A program made the position numbers and the translations under genes. Under the pieces are notes generated by a model that saw only the letters and a list, made by a program, of their open reading frames with translations, ran no database searches and was not told the origin of the DNA. This document shows positions 9,533 to 17,884 of a stretch of DNA of 64,000 nucleotides, one piece after another (positions within the stretch are counted from its first letter, which is position 1; the number at the start of each line of letters is the position of its first letter). The DNA is from an uncultured Pontibacter sp. (GTDB lineage: Bacteria > Bacteroidota > Bacteroidia > Cytophagales > Hymenobacteraceae), in NCBI RefSeq assembly GCF_947495565.1, contig NZ_CANLZM010000006.1, forward strand, positions 186,001-250,000. Reading direction: 5' to 3'.

Positions 9533-10276
9533 TTAAAGTTCTTTGATGCGGATGTTGCGGAACCATACGTTGTCGCCGTGGTCTTGCAGGGCAATTTTCC
9601 CTGATTTAAAGGAGCCCCAGCCTGGCATGTCGGCAAATTTGCTTCCTGCCACCAGCTCGCGCCAGTTATCGTCCCATAGCGTGGTTTCAACTACTTTCTG
9701 CCCGTTCTGGTGAAATTCTAGCTGGCCCTTGTTGCTGATAATCTCCACCTGGTTCCATTCGCCTGCAGGTTTAACTGTTTCGGCGCTGCTGGCAATCAGG
9801 TCGTACAGGTCGCCGGCGCGGTGCTTGTGTATTTTGGCATCCGGATGGCCGTTATTGTCCAGCACCTGCATTTCCAAACCCGTGTTCCAGGTATAATCAT
9901 ACTTGGAGGTGTCTTCCTGCACGTAAAAGATAATGCCGCTGTTGCCGTTCTCGGCTACTTTCCACTCCAGCTGCAGATGAAAATCGTCAAACTCCCGCTC
10001 TGATACAATGTCTCCGCCGTCGCTTGTCTGCCAGTCTTTTTTGTTAGAGGCGTCCAGGTGCAGGGCGCCGTCATCCACAATCCAGGCTCTGCCAATAGAG
10101 TCTTTGCCATAGGTATGCCAACCCTGGGTGGTTTTCCCGTCAAAAAGCGAGATCCAATCTCCTTCGTTTTCCGTCTGGTTTTGGTTGTTATCCGCCATCG
10201 TTGTCGTTTCCTGGTCAGTGGACTGGCAGCCAAGCAGGGAGAGCATGGCCAGCGCCGCGATATAGTTTTTCAGCAT
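9533..10276 (-). CDS. DUF1080 / 3-keto-disaccharide hydrolase family lipoprotein
   Basis: This 247-residue lipoprotein has a signal peptide with lipobox LLGC (Cys at about residue 17), then a Ser/Thr/Gln-rich linker. A single jelly-roll DUF1080 domain covers about residues 40-247, opening with WISLFDGKTTQGWHTYG and containing NSGIIFYVQED and TGLEMQVLDN. The family has been shown in Bacteroidota to cleave 3-keto-glycosides. Upstream cotranscribed cytochrome c, the oxidoreductase and the GMC cluster support that role here. It is anchored to a membrane facing the periplasm or cell surface. Confidence 0.9.
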   Translation of the reverse strand: MLKNYIAALAMLSLLGCQSTDQETTTMADNNQNQTENEGDWISLFDGKTTQGWHTYGKDSIGRAWIVDDGALHLDASNKKDWQTSDGGDIVSEREFDDFHLQLEWKVAENGNSGIIFYVQEDTSKYDYTWNTGLEMQVLDNNGHPDAKIHKHRAGDLYDLIASSAETVKPAGEWNQVEIISNKGQLEFHQNGQKVVETTLWDDNWRELVAGSKFADMPGWGSFKSGKIALQDHGDNVWFRNIRIKEL

Positions 10277-10285
10277 TTGTGGTTA

Positions 10286-10783
10286 TTAGTTTTTAAGCGA
10301 TAAGATGTAACGGGCCATTTCCTGGGCGTCTTGCTTCGGGATGTTCGGGTGCGGCGTCATCGGCACCTGCCCCCATACACCTGCGCCGCCTTCAATAATT
10401 TTGCCTGCCAGGTAATCTATGTTCTTATCATTAAACTCATACTTATCAGCCACCTCTGCATAAGAAGGCCCCACCAGTTTCTGCTTTTCCTGGTGGCAGG
10501 CAAGGCAGTCTGAATTAGCAATTAGCTTGGCGCCGTTTTGATAGTTTCCGCTTGCCAGGGCCTCACCGCCACCCGCTGTCCGGTCAGTGCCGATGTCCAT
10601 GCGGTTGGTGTCTATTTCTGATTGTCTGCTGGACGCGCTTACCGCTGCCCCCGAAATGGAGTCCATTTCTCCATCTACGCTGTAGCTGGTTGTGCTGCCG
10701 CCCTCTTCTGTTGTCGTATCAGATGAGTTGCCGCAGGCGAAGGTAAAGGCCAGGCAGCCAAGTATGAGCAGGTTCTTTTTCAT
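10286..10783 (-). CDS. Class I cytochrome c lipoprotein
   Basis: This 165-residue protein has a lipobox-type signal peptide (CLAFTFAC) and a low-complexity Ser/Thr/Gly linker (about residues 20-70). One cytochrome c domain follows, with haem site CLACH at about residue 93 and a probable Met ligand in PMTPHPNIP. It is typical of small cytochromes that accept electrons from FAD-dependent sugar dehydrogenases. Its gene lies 9 bp upstream of DUF1080 and in the same cluster as the GMC dehydrogenase, which suggests it takes electrons from that enzyme. Confidence 0.88.
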   Translation of the reverse strand: MKKNLLILGCLAFTFACGNSSDTTTEEGGSTTSYSVDGEMDSISGAAVSASSRQSEIDTNRMDIGTDRTAGGGEALASGNYQNGAKLIANSDCLACHQEKQKLVGPSYAEVADKYEFNDKNIDYLAGKIIEGGAGVWGQVPMTPHPNIPKQDAQEMARYILSLKN

Positions 10784-10816
10784 AATTTTATAGTATGTGG
10801 TTGAATAGCGTTCTTG

Positions 10817-11872
10817 TTAAGATAAGCCGAGCAGTTGCCTGTTTTTGCTTTCCTCCACGCCAGAAGCGGCAAAGTCGTCGAAAGCTCTTTCTGTTACCCG
10901 AATGATGTGATCCTGGATAAATGGCGCTCCTTCGCGGGCACCATCCTCGGGGTGTTTCAGGGCGCACTCCCACTCCAGCACGGCCCATCCCTGGTAATCG
11001 TACTGCGTGAGTTTGCTGAACACGCCGGTAAAATCTACCTGCCCATCGCCCAGCGAGCGGAAACGCCCCGCGCGGTTTACCCAACTCTGGTAGCCACCAT
11101 ACACGCCTTGCTTGCCTGTTGGGTTAAACTCAGCATCTTTCACATGGAACATTCGGATGCGCTCGTGGTAATGATCGATAAAAGAGAGGTAATCCAGCGA
11201 CTGTAGTATAAAATGCGACGGGTCGTAGAGCAGGCAGGCGCTTGGGTGCTGGTTTACTTCATCCAAAAACATCTCGTAGGTGATTCCATCATGAATATCC
11301 TCGCCGGCATGGGTTTCATAACAAAGGTCTACCCCATATTCCTGAAACTCGTTCAGGATTGGCATCCAACGCTGCCCAAGTTCTTTAAAGCCTGTTTCTA
11401 CCAGGCCGGCAGGGCGCTGCGGCCATGGGTAAAAGTATGGCCAAACTAAAGCGCCGCTAAAAGTGGCGCAGGCGTTAAGCCCAAGGTTCTTAGAGGCTTT
11501 GGCCGCATATTTCAGCTGCTGCACCGCCCACTCCTGTCTGGCTTTGGGGTTATTGCGATACTCCTCCGGCGCAAATCCATCGAATAAGGTATCATATGCC
11601 GGATGCACAGCCACCAGTTGCCCCTGCAGGTGCGTGGAGAGTTCAGTGATCTGTACGCCAGCCTCCTGCACAATTCCGTTTATCTCATCAGCGTAAGTCT
11701 TGCTCTCGGCAGCTTTCTGCAAGTCTATAAAACGAGGGTCATGCGACGGTATCTGTATGCCTTTATAGCCTAAATCTGCAGCCCATCGGCTAATATCTTT
11801 CAGGTTATTGAAGGGTGCCTCATCCTGTACAAACTGGGCAATAAAGATTGCTGGTCCTTTGATTGTATTCAT
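10817..11872 (-). CDS. Sugar phosphate isomerase/epimerase (xylose-isomerase-like), cytoplasmic
   Basis: This 351-residue AP_endonuc_2 TIM barrel lacks a signal peptide. I chose ATG 11872 because it sits 4 bp after the stop of the preceding oxidoreductase gene and begins with MNTIKGPAIFIAQF. The longer open frame overlaps that gene. Metal-site motifs are LCYETHAGEDIHDG, CLLYDPSHFILQ and FHVKDAEF, and the C-terminus carries GWAVLEWECALKHPEDGA. It is translationally coupled to the Gfo/Idh/MocA enzyme, a pairing seen in inositol and keto-sugar catabolism. The exact sugar is unknown. Confidence 0.85.
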   Translation of the reverse strand: MNTIKGPAIFIAQFVQDEAPFNNLKDISRWAADLGYKGIQIPSHDPRFIDLQKAAESKTYADEINGIVQEAGVQITELSTHLQGQLVAVHPAYDTLFDGFAPEEYRNNPKARQEWAVQQLKYAAKASKNLGLNACATFSGALVWPYFYPWPQRPAGLVETGFKELGQRWMPILNEFQEYGVDLCYETHAGEDIHDGITYEMFLDEVNQHPSACLLYDPSHFILQSLDYLSFIDHYHERIRMFHVKDAEFNPTGKQGVYGGYQSWVNRAGRFRSLGDGQVDFTGVFSKLTQYDYQGWAVLEWECALKHPEDGAREGAPFIQDHIIRVTERAFDDFAASGVEESKNRQLLGLS

Positions 11873-11876
11873 AGTT

Positions 11877-13034
11877 TTAAATGCTAAAGTCTGTCCACTT
11901 CTGATCTGATTTGCCTGATGCGATGACGTGCTCAATAAAGGCCATGCCTCGCACTCCTTCTTCCATACTTGGATAGTCTTCCCACTCCGGCTTTGTCTCT
12001 TCCCCGGCCATATCGGCTTTGATGCACAAGGCAAAATTGCGGTAGAGGTTGGCAAAGGCCTCCAGGTATCCTTCCGGGTGGCCGGCCGGGGTGCGGGAAT
12101 TGTGCTGTGCGTAGGAGCTCACATAGCCAGTTCCTGTACGCCAGATTTCGGCAGGCTTGTCAAGCCATTTCACTTGCAGCGTGTTTTCATCGCTCTGTTG
12201 CCACTCTACGCCACCCTGCTCACCGTACACCCGAATTTTCACATTGTTTTCCTCGCCGGCTGCCACCTGTGTGGCAATCAATACGCCGCTGGCACTGTTA
12301 TCAAATTTCAGTAGCACGGCACCGTCATCGTCTAGTTGGCGGCCTTCCACTACGGTGTTTATATCGGCACAAATCTTAGTTACGGAAAGCCCGCTTACAT
12401 ACTCGGCCAGGTTAAAGGCATGCGTGCCAATGTCACCCATGGCACCGGCTATGCCGCTTTGTTTTGGGTCGGTGCGCCAGGAAGCTTGCTTGTTATCGCC
12501 TCCTTCTTCAAAGCGACTCAGCCAGCCCTGCGGGTACTCCACGTATACTTTCCTGATCTTACCCAGCTTTCCGGAAGCCACCATTTGGCGGGCCTCCTTC
12601 ACCATCGGGTAGCCGGTGTAAGTGTGGGTAAGGCAGAAGCGCTTGCCAGATTCGGCGGCGACAGTTCGCAGTTTCAGCGCCTCCTCCAGGCTAAAGGTCA
12701 TGGGTTTGTCCAGCACCACATGAAAACCGTTTCCCAGCGCCATTTTAGTTGGCTCGAAATGCACATGATTGGGCGTTACAATACTGATAACCTGCACCCT
12801 TTGGTTTTCCGGGAGCTGCTGCTCCTTCTCAAACAACTCTTGATAAGATAAATATACCCGCTCCGGCTGCAGCCCAAGCATAGCGCCGCCGGCTTTAGAT
12901 TTCTCCGGGTTGCTGCTAAAAGCTCCGCAGACAAGTTCGTACTCACCGTCCATTTGCAGCGCAATGCGGTGAATGGCTCCAATAAAAGCGCCTTGCCCGC
13001 CGCCTATCATACCTAAGCGTAGTTTTTTTGACAT
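11877..13034 (-). CDS. Gfo/Idh/MocA family NAD(P)-dependent oxidoreductase
   Basis: This 385-residue cytoplasmic dehydrogenase has an N-terminal Rossmann fold starting LRLGMIGGGQGAFIGAIHR (nucleotide loop GGGQGA). The family motif appears as VVLDKPMTFSLEEA (the catalytic Lys in a DKP variant of EKP), and a C-terminal GFO_IDH_MocA_C-type domain includes GAMGDIGTHAFNLAEYVSG. It probably oxidizes or reduces a hydroxyl of a sugar or its 3-keto form. It is the first gene of the seven-gene minus-strand operon running to 6381. A 17-bp-stem hairpin lies just upstream. Confidence 0.92.
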   Translation of the reverse strand: MSKKLRLGMIGGGQGAFIGAIHRIALQMDGEYELVCGAFSSNPEKSKAGGAMLGLQPERVYLSYQELFEKEQQLPENQRVQVISIVTPNHVHFEPTKMALGNGFHVVLDKPMTFSLEEALKLRTVAAESGKRFCLTHTYTGYPMVKEARQMVASGKLGKIRKVYVEYPQGWLSRFEEGGDNKQASWRTDPKQSGIAGAMGDIGTHAFNLAEYVSGLSVTKICADINTVVEGRQLDDDGAVLLKFDNSASGVLIATQVAAGEENNVKIRVYGEQGGVEWQQSDENTLQVKWLDKPAEIWRTGTGYVSSYAQHNSRTPAGHPEGYLEAFANLYRNFALCIKADMAGEETKPEWEDYPSMEEGVRGMAFIEHVIASGKSDQKWTDFSI

Positions 13035-13079
13035 GCTTAAAAAGTTCGGCTCCTGCTACGGAGCAGATGTAACATATAA

Positions 13080-13123
13080 ACAAAGTATAAATAGAGCCTT
13101 CTACGTCTCTATTTATACTTTGT
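13080..13123. terminator. 17-bp perfect hairpin between sugar-cluster transcripts
   Basis: Arms 13080-13096 and 13107-13123 (ACAAAGTATAAATAGAG and complement) are perfectly paired around a 10-nt loop. It sits between the gluconate-dehydrogenase-subunit gene (13242) and the oxidoreductase gene (13034), both on the minus strand. It could therefore end one transcript or sit in the leader of the next. It carries the AAGTATA/TATACTT word. Confidence 0.6.
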
Positions 13124-13241
13124 CATACTTTGGTTGCTGCCTGCTGCACTTATTTTCAAACCAATAGTGCAAGTGCAGCACATTATTTAATATTTCAGAG
13201 GATACTCTTGATGCCTGATAGCAAAGAGAAAGCAACGGCTG

Positions 13242-13805
13242 TTAGGTTGCCCAGGCTCTGTCTCCCTTTTTGTAAGGCATACAGCCATCGTAACGGCCAG
13301 GAGTTTCTACGTAGCGCAGTGCTTGTGTAGCCCCTACTTCTGAGGTAAAGAAGCCAAATAAAGTAAGCTCCTTCATCATTCGGAAATAATGGTTCGGGGC
13401 CTCTGGCGCTTTTTCGGCCTGGTATTTCTTCTGCTCCTCGTCCAGGGCTGTAAGTAGCTCGGTGCGCTGCTGCTTGTCGAGTTTCAGGAATTTCTTGTCA
13501 AACTTCTCTTTGCTGGCTTCATCAATCTGGGCAATGCCGTTGATAAAGACATCCTGATCTTGCTTGGTATAGCAATCCTGCACCATTACGGCCATCAGGC
13601 CCCCTACATCGGCGGCTTTCGCCCCTGGGGTACTGGTGGCAGGAAGTATGGTTTCGCCGACCTCGTTCAGGAAAGCAACCTGGTCCTGGTCAAACAGGTC
13701 GTTCACCTTGGTTGGTTTGGCGGTGCAAGATACCAGCAGGTCTGCACTTACCAGAGCGCCACCCAATATCCAGCTAACAGCACCTAATGCTTCTCTTCTG
13801 TTCAT
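13242..13805 (-). CDS. Gluconate 2-dehydrogenase subunit 3 family protein
   Basis: This 187-residue protein is the small accessory subunit of a periplasmic FAD-dependent sugar dehydrogenase. The N-terminus NRREALGAVSWILGGALVS is an export leader with an Arg pair and a following Cys (LLVSC). The mature part shows the family features FLNEVGETILPATSTPGAKA and the C-terminal GYDGCMPYKKGD-like end (YDGCMPYKKGDRAW). The GMC large subunit follows 189 bp downstream on the same strand. Subunit 3 is usually needed for export and activity of its GMC partner, so both are expected to form one enzyme. Confidence 0.9.
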   Translation of the reverse strand: MNRREALGAVSWILGGALVSADLLVSCTAKPTKVNDLFDQDQVAFLNEVGETILPATSTPGAKAADVGGLMAVMVQDCYTKQDQDVFINGIAQIDEASKEKFDKKFLKLDKQQRTELLTALDEEQKKYQAEKAPEAPNHYFRMMKELTLFGFFTSEVGATQALRYVETPGRYDGCMPYKKGDRAWAT

Positions 13806-13918
13806 ATGTTATAATTACAGCGATTTAGATCTTTTTATACTTTACATCTTCAGAAAGGAATTACTTGCTCTCTCATACTTGGCTTTAAGAATAGTAGAAA
13901 AGGCAAGTATAGAAAATG

Positions 13919-13981
13919 GACCAAAGTATAGATTGTGCTGCTGTTTATATTTTTCAGCTTCTGCTATACTTTGGTCTTTTT
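13919..13981. terminator. Hairpin with TATACTT arms between subunit 3 and GMC genes
   Basis: Arms GACCAAAGTATAG (13919-13931) and CTATACTTTGGTC (13964-13976) pair perfectly over 13 bp, with T5 following on the plus strand and an A-run on the left. It lies directly after the GMC stop codon, so it probably terminates that minus-strand transcript. Confidence 0.6.
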
Positions 13982-13994
13982 CTTAAGTTACTGT

Positions 13995-15674
13995 TTAGAT
14001 GTTCTGGCGGTTCAGTTCGCCAACGGCATGGTCTACTGCTCTGGCGGTGAGGGCCATGTAGGTAAGCGACGGGTTCTGGCAACCACCTGATGTCATGGCT
14101 GCGCCGTCGGTTACGTATACGTTCGGTGCGTCCCAAACCTGGTTATTTGCGTTTAGTACAGAGGTTTTCGGATCGCGGCCCATACGTGCTGTTCCCATCT
14201 CATGAATGCCTTGCCCCATGGCATAGCCTGCATCAAAGGTGTTCACGTTTTTGAGGCCGGTCGCTTCCAGCATCTCTTTCGCATCCGCCATCATATCCAC
14301 ACGCATCTTCATCTCGTTTTCTTTAAGCTCAGAGTCGATAGCCAGCAAAGGCAGCCCCCACTTATCGGTGTTGTTTCTATCGAGGGTTACTTTGTTCTCG
14401 TGGTATGGCAGAATTTCGCCGAAGGCCGTGATACCCATGGTCCATTTTCCCGGCTCGGTCAGGGCGTCTTTAAAGTCGCCGCCAATGTTCATCTCGGCCA
14501 ATTCGCGGCTCCAGCCCTCTCGCCCTGCGCCTCCCTGGTAGCCGAAACCACGCAAATAGTCGCGTTTTTCACCATTCAGGTTTCTGAAACGAGGGATGTA
14601 GATTCCGTTCGGGCGACGGCCATACAGGTATTTATCGTCATACCCTTCTGCCATGCCAGATGCGCCCAGCCTGAAATGATGGTCCATCAGGTTGTGGCCA
14701 AGTACGCCACTGCTGCTTCCCAATCCTCCATCCCATACATCGGTGGCAGAGTTCATCAGCACCCAGGTTGTGTTCAGGGTAGAGGCGTTCAGGAAAATGA
14801 CTTTGGCAAAATACTCGTACGTTTGGTTGGTTTCGGCATCCAGTACCTCTACCCCTTTGGCGCGCTTGGTGTCTTTGTCGTAAATTACTTTGGTAACGAT
14901 AGAGAAAGGGCGCAGCGTCAGGTTGCCTGTAGCCATGGCTGCCGGCAAAGTGGCAGACTGCGTGCTGAAGTACCCCCCGAAAGGACAGCCCAGCCAGCAT
15001 TTGTTTCGGTATTGGCAGTTTACCCGGTTATGATGCGGCTGCGTAATGTTGGCCACGCGGCCGATGATCATGTGGCGGTCGCCTTTGTAGTGGCTTTTTA
15101 AACGGCTGGCAACGTCCTTCTCCACGCAGTTCATCTCCATCGGAGGCATAAAATCACCGTCCGGCAGGTGCGGAATGCCATCTCTTGACCCGCTGATGCC
15201 TGCAAATTTCTCCACGTAACTGTACCAGGGCGCTATGTCTTTATACCGGATCGGCCAGTCTACAGCGACACCTTCTTTGGCGTTTGCCTCAAAATCAAGG
15301 TCGCTGAGGCGATAGCTTTGGCGGCCCCACATCAGGGAGCGCCCCCCTACCTGGTACCCACGGAACCAGTCGAAGCGCTTTACCTCCGTGTATGGGCTTT
15401 CTTTTTCGTTTACCCAATAATCCAGGTTGGTTTCCTGTAGCGGGTAATCGCGCTTCAGCACGGGGTAATCCTCAATCATCTGCTGGGTTCTGCGCCCGCG
15501 GTGCGGAAAATCCCAAGGGTGCTTCGTTGCGTTTTCGTAGCCTTTTATGTGCTCTACGTTTCGGCCACGCTCCAGCATTATGGTCTTCAGTCCTTTTTCA
15601 GTGAGCTCCTTGGCAGCCCAGCCACCAGATATTCCTGAGCCTACTACGATTGCATCATAAACATTTTCCGCCAT
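13995..15674 (-). CDS. GMC family FAD-dependent oxidoreductase (glycoside/glucose 3-dehydrogenase-like large subunit)
   Basis: This 559-residue flavoprotein has an N-terminal FAD-binding motif DAIVVGSGISGGWAAKEL (GxGxxG). Other marks are RGYQVGGRSLMWGRQSYR, the cysteine-containing CQYRNKCWLGCPFGGY segment, and a C-terminal HEMGTARMG...SGGCQNPSLTYMALTARA block with catalytic-region residues. It belongs to the branch that pairs with gluconate 2-dehydrogenase subunit 3. Members oxidize free or glycosidic sugars, often at C3, and pass electrons to cytochrome c. It has no signal peptide of its own, which fits export as a complex with subunit 3. It is presumably the entry enzyme of the 3-keto-glycoside pathway in this cluster. 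Confidence 0.92.
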   Translation of the reverse strand: MAENVYDAIVVGSGISGGWAAKELTEKGLKTIMLERGRNVEHIKGYENATKHPWDFPHRGRRTQQMIEDYPVLKRDYPLQETNLDYWVNEKESPYTEVKRFDWFRGYQVGGRSLMWGRQSYRLSDLDFEANAKEGVAVDWPIRYKDIAPWYSYVEKFAGISGSRDGIPHLPDGDFMPPMEMNCVEKDVASRLKSHYKGDRHMIIGRVANITQPHHNRVNCQYRNKCWLGCPFGGYFSTQSATLPAAMATGNLTLRPFSIVTKVIYDKDTKRAKGVEVLDAETNQTYEYFAKVIFLNASTLNTTWVLMNSATDVWDGGLGSSSGVLGHNLMDHHFRLGASGMAEGYDDKYLYGRRPNGIYIPRFRNLNGEKRDYLRGFGYQGGAGREGWSRELAEMNIGGDFKDALTEPGKWTMGITAFGEILPYHENKVTLDRNNTDKWGLPLLAIDSELKENEMKMRVDMMADAKEMLEATGLKNVNTFDAGYAMGQGIHEMGTARMGRDPKTSVLNANNQVWDAPNVYVTDGAAMTSGGCQNPSLTYMALTARAVDHAVGELNRQNI

Positions 15675-16012
15675 AAGGTAGGGTGAGATCTTTAAAATGA
15701 GAATTCAGGTTAGATAAATGCTTAACCTATTTAGCCTTTATTCCGGAAGCAAAGCAGCTTAAAGAAATAGACAGCAACCATAGGTTTTAACTTTTCGAGA
15801 AATCAATATATCTGAAAGTGTACAGAAAATCAAGTGAGTACTCAGTTTAAAGAGCGATTTTTCCTGTATTTCTTGGTGAATCCTTAAAATTGATGGATAA
15901 ACATTGTTATTTGTTAACATCCACACGGATATAACCCATCTGATTGCCAGGTGCCACTTATTTTTATGCACCACCTTCAGCAGGTAACTGGTTATGCTAG
16001 CTCTGGAGGGGC
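15675..16012. other. Intergenic leader region of the GMC gene
   Basis: This 338-bp AT-rich stretch has no ORF or RNA gene that I can support. It presumably contains the promoter of the minus-strand GMC gene. Confidence 0.5.
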
Positions 16013-16050
16013 AAAAAAAGAGCCTCGAATACTTGACGCATTGAGGCTCT
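16013..16050 (-). terminator. Intrinsic terminator of the 16072 oxidoreductase gene
   Basis: Stem AGAGCCTC (16019-16026) pairs with GAGGCTCT (16043-16050). On the minus strand it is followed by a T-run, seen as seven A residues at 16013-16019. It is placed 22 bp after the stop codon at 16072. Confidence 0.85.
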
Positions 16051-16071
16051 CTTCACTTAATATTCACCTAA

Positions 16072-17469
16072 CTACACTTTCATCATTTTAATAGGCATTA
16101 CCTTCCCTTTCTTTCTACTCTCTTCCGCCATGAAGCCCATGATATGGCTTTCGATTGATGCGTCAATAGTAGATGTGAGGATGGTAGGGTCCTGCTGTGC
16201 TACAGCCTGAACAAAATCCTTAACAAGGAACCAGTCTCCTCCCCCGTGGCCACTATTCTTGTACCCTTCCACATCCTCGGCCTTAGGCTCAAATGTCACG
16301 GATTTACCTGTTCTGAAATCTGTAACCTCCAGTTTATCCATGTCGCCCACCATGTCTCCCATAGAGCCCATCACACGGGTACGACGGCCATGGTAAGAGG
16401 TAAATGCCTCCATAGAGAAGCTGGCCGTTACATTGTCCTCAAACATAATGCTGGTGACGTAATGGTCAGGCTGATCATTTTCCATGCGGTACACACAGCG
16501 TCCATAATTGGTCGTTTTTAGCCTCTCCATGATCACCTCTCCATGCTTGGATTTATCGTCCGGCAGGTTTAGCACAGAAGTTCTCCTTCGCTCGTCGTGG
16601 TAATGCCGGATAGCAGAATAAGGGCACTCGCGCTCTACCTTACAGCCATCCGTGCAACGGGCGGTGCTGCCTGCCGGAGCATTTTCCTTGCGAAACCACT
16701 TCAGGTCGCCCATAGCCACAATCTGTTTGCTCTGTTTGTTGATAACCCATTTTATAATATCCAGGTCGTGGCAGGATTTGGCAAGTATAATCGGTGTGGT
16801 TTCTTTGGAGTTGTGCCAGTTGCCGCGTACGTAAGAGTGGGCCATATGCGTGTGCTCGATTGGCTCGAAATGCTGCACACTCACCACCTCCCCGATAGCT
16901 CCCTGGGCAATAAGCTCACGCATCTTCACAAAGTATGGCGCATATCTGAGTACATGGCATACTGCTACAATTCTTCCGGTTTTCTGAGCCAGTGCCAGAA
17001 TGCTGCGGCACTCTTTCTCAGTTGGGGCTATTGGCTTCTCCAGAAGCACATCATAACCCATTGCAAGGGCTTTCATGCATGGCTCATAGTGCATGTTGTC
17101 CGGTGTGGAGATAATAACAGCATCGGCAAACTTAGGGCGTTCAAAAACCTTTTCCCATGTATCAAAGCGGCTGTCTGAAGGTATGGCGTGTTTGGAAGCG
17201 TACCTCTTGTTTCGCAACTCAATAGGCTCTGCCACACCAACAATCTTCATTTGCTCGGGAAACTTGGCCGCAAAATTACCATAGACGGTTCCACGGTTAC
17301 CAGCACCCAGGGTAATTGCCGTAACAGGCTTAGCCATAGGTTTATGCAAGGGGTTTGCCGGTACAGTATACCCGTATCTGTTCTCCCCCAACTTAGCCAG
17401 TGCGTCAGTGCTGATAACTGCTGCACCTATACTAAGCCCTAACGATTTTAGTAAGTTTCTACGATTCAT
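16072..17469 (-). CDS. Gfo/Idh/MocA family oxidoreductase with Tat-type leader
   Basis: This is a 465-residue oxidoreductase of the larger, exported Gfo/Idh/MocA type. The leader NRRNLLKSLGLSIGAAVIS carries twin arginines. The Rossmann loop is ITLGAGNRGTVYGNF and the catalytic motif is VLLEKPIAPTEKE, with SMGDMVGDMD in the C-terminal half. A Cys-containing segment CTDGCKVERECPYSA is present, as in several Bacteroidota homologues. Related exported enzymes act as glycoside hydrolases or sugar oxidoreductases using tightly bound NAD. It has its own terminator and a 415-bp upstream gap, so it is a separate transcript between the two sugar loci. Confidence 0.9.
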   Translation of the reverse strand: MNRRNLLKSLGLSIGAAVISTDALAKLGENRYGYTVPANPLHKPMAKPVTAITLGAGNRGTVYGNFAAKFPEQMKIVGVAEPIELRNKRYASKHAIPSDSRFDTWEKVFERPKFADAVIISTPDNMHYEPCMKALAMGYDVLLEKPIAPTEKECRSILALAQKTGRIVAVCHVLRYAPYFVKMRELIAQGAIGEVVSVQHFEPIEHTHMAHSYVRGNWHNSKETTPIILAKSCHDLDIIKWVINKQSKQIVAMGDLKWFRKENAPAGSTARCTDGCKVERECPYSAIRHYHDERRRTSVLNLPDDKSKHGEVIMERLKTTNYGRCVYRMENDQPDHYVTSIMFEDNVTASFSMEAFTSYHGRRTRVMGSMGDMVGDMDKLEVTDFRTGKSVTFEPKAEDVEGYKNSGHGGGDWFLVKDFVQAVAQQDPTILTSTIDASIESHIMGFMAEESRKKGKVMPIKMMKV

Positions 17470-17884
17470 GGCAAAGGTTTTATACTTCTTGGATTAAACT
17501 AAATGATAATAGGCAGTGCTGATTATGGCATGCTCTAACTCTATTTTACAATTTGATTCTTCTTATAGTATATCTGACTTGCCATGGCAAGACCTGTGGT
17601 TGTGTTTCTGTAGCGGATCTAACCGTTCATCCACTACCACTCCCAATTTTTCATCTTCTTATCCAGGGTTTTTGGTTTATTGCCCGGCTTTTTCCATTCG
17701 TATTAATCGCAGTGGAGCACTTCCTAAAGTATCCCGGAAGTTAAACACTGTGCCATATCAGGTACTGCTGCTGCTTGTGTCATGCTTCAGGTAAGGTTTA
17801 GATGCACTGGTATATCCCCTAAGTATAACCTTGCCTCTACTCCCACCAACCACATTGGATAATTTGCCAAGATCTTCCTTTTGC
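17470..17884. other. Intergenic region with a 5S-rRNA-like relic
   Basis: No coding ORF is supported in this 415-bp gap between two minus-strand genes. It contains a sequence resembling a degenerate 5S rRNA (see 17671-17796) and the presumed promoter of the 16072 gene. Confidence 0.5.
17671..17796 (+). pseudogene. Possible degenerate 5S rRNA-like sequence
   Basis: The stretch contains GAAGTTAAAC, then 14 nt, then GGTACTGCTGCTG. The distance between GAAGTTAA and GGTACTGC is the same as in typical bacterial 5S rRNA, and CTTCC/GGAAG can form the helix-III-like stem before it. A GGTTTATTGCCCGG block upstream resembles the 5' part of 5S with an insertion. No 16S or 23S gene lies nearby and several conserved positions are changed. 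If real it is a decayed or displaced copy. It could also be chance. Confidence 0.28.

Noticed and set aside
14202..15101. 299-codon plus-strand ORF
   Set aside because: It is antisense to the GMC oxidoreductase gene, has no family features, and its composition reflects the complementary codons.
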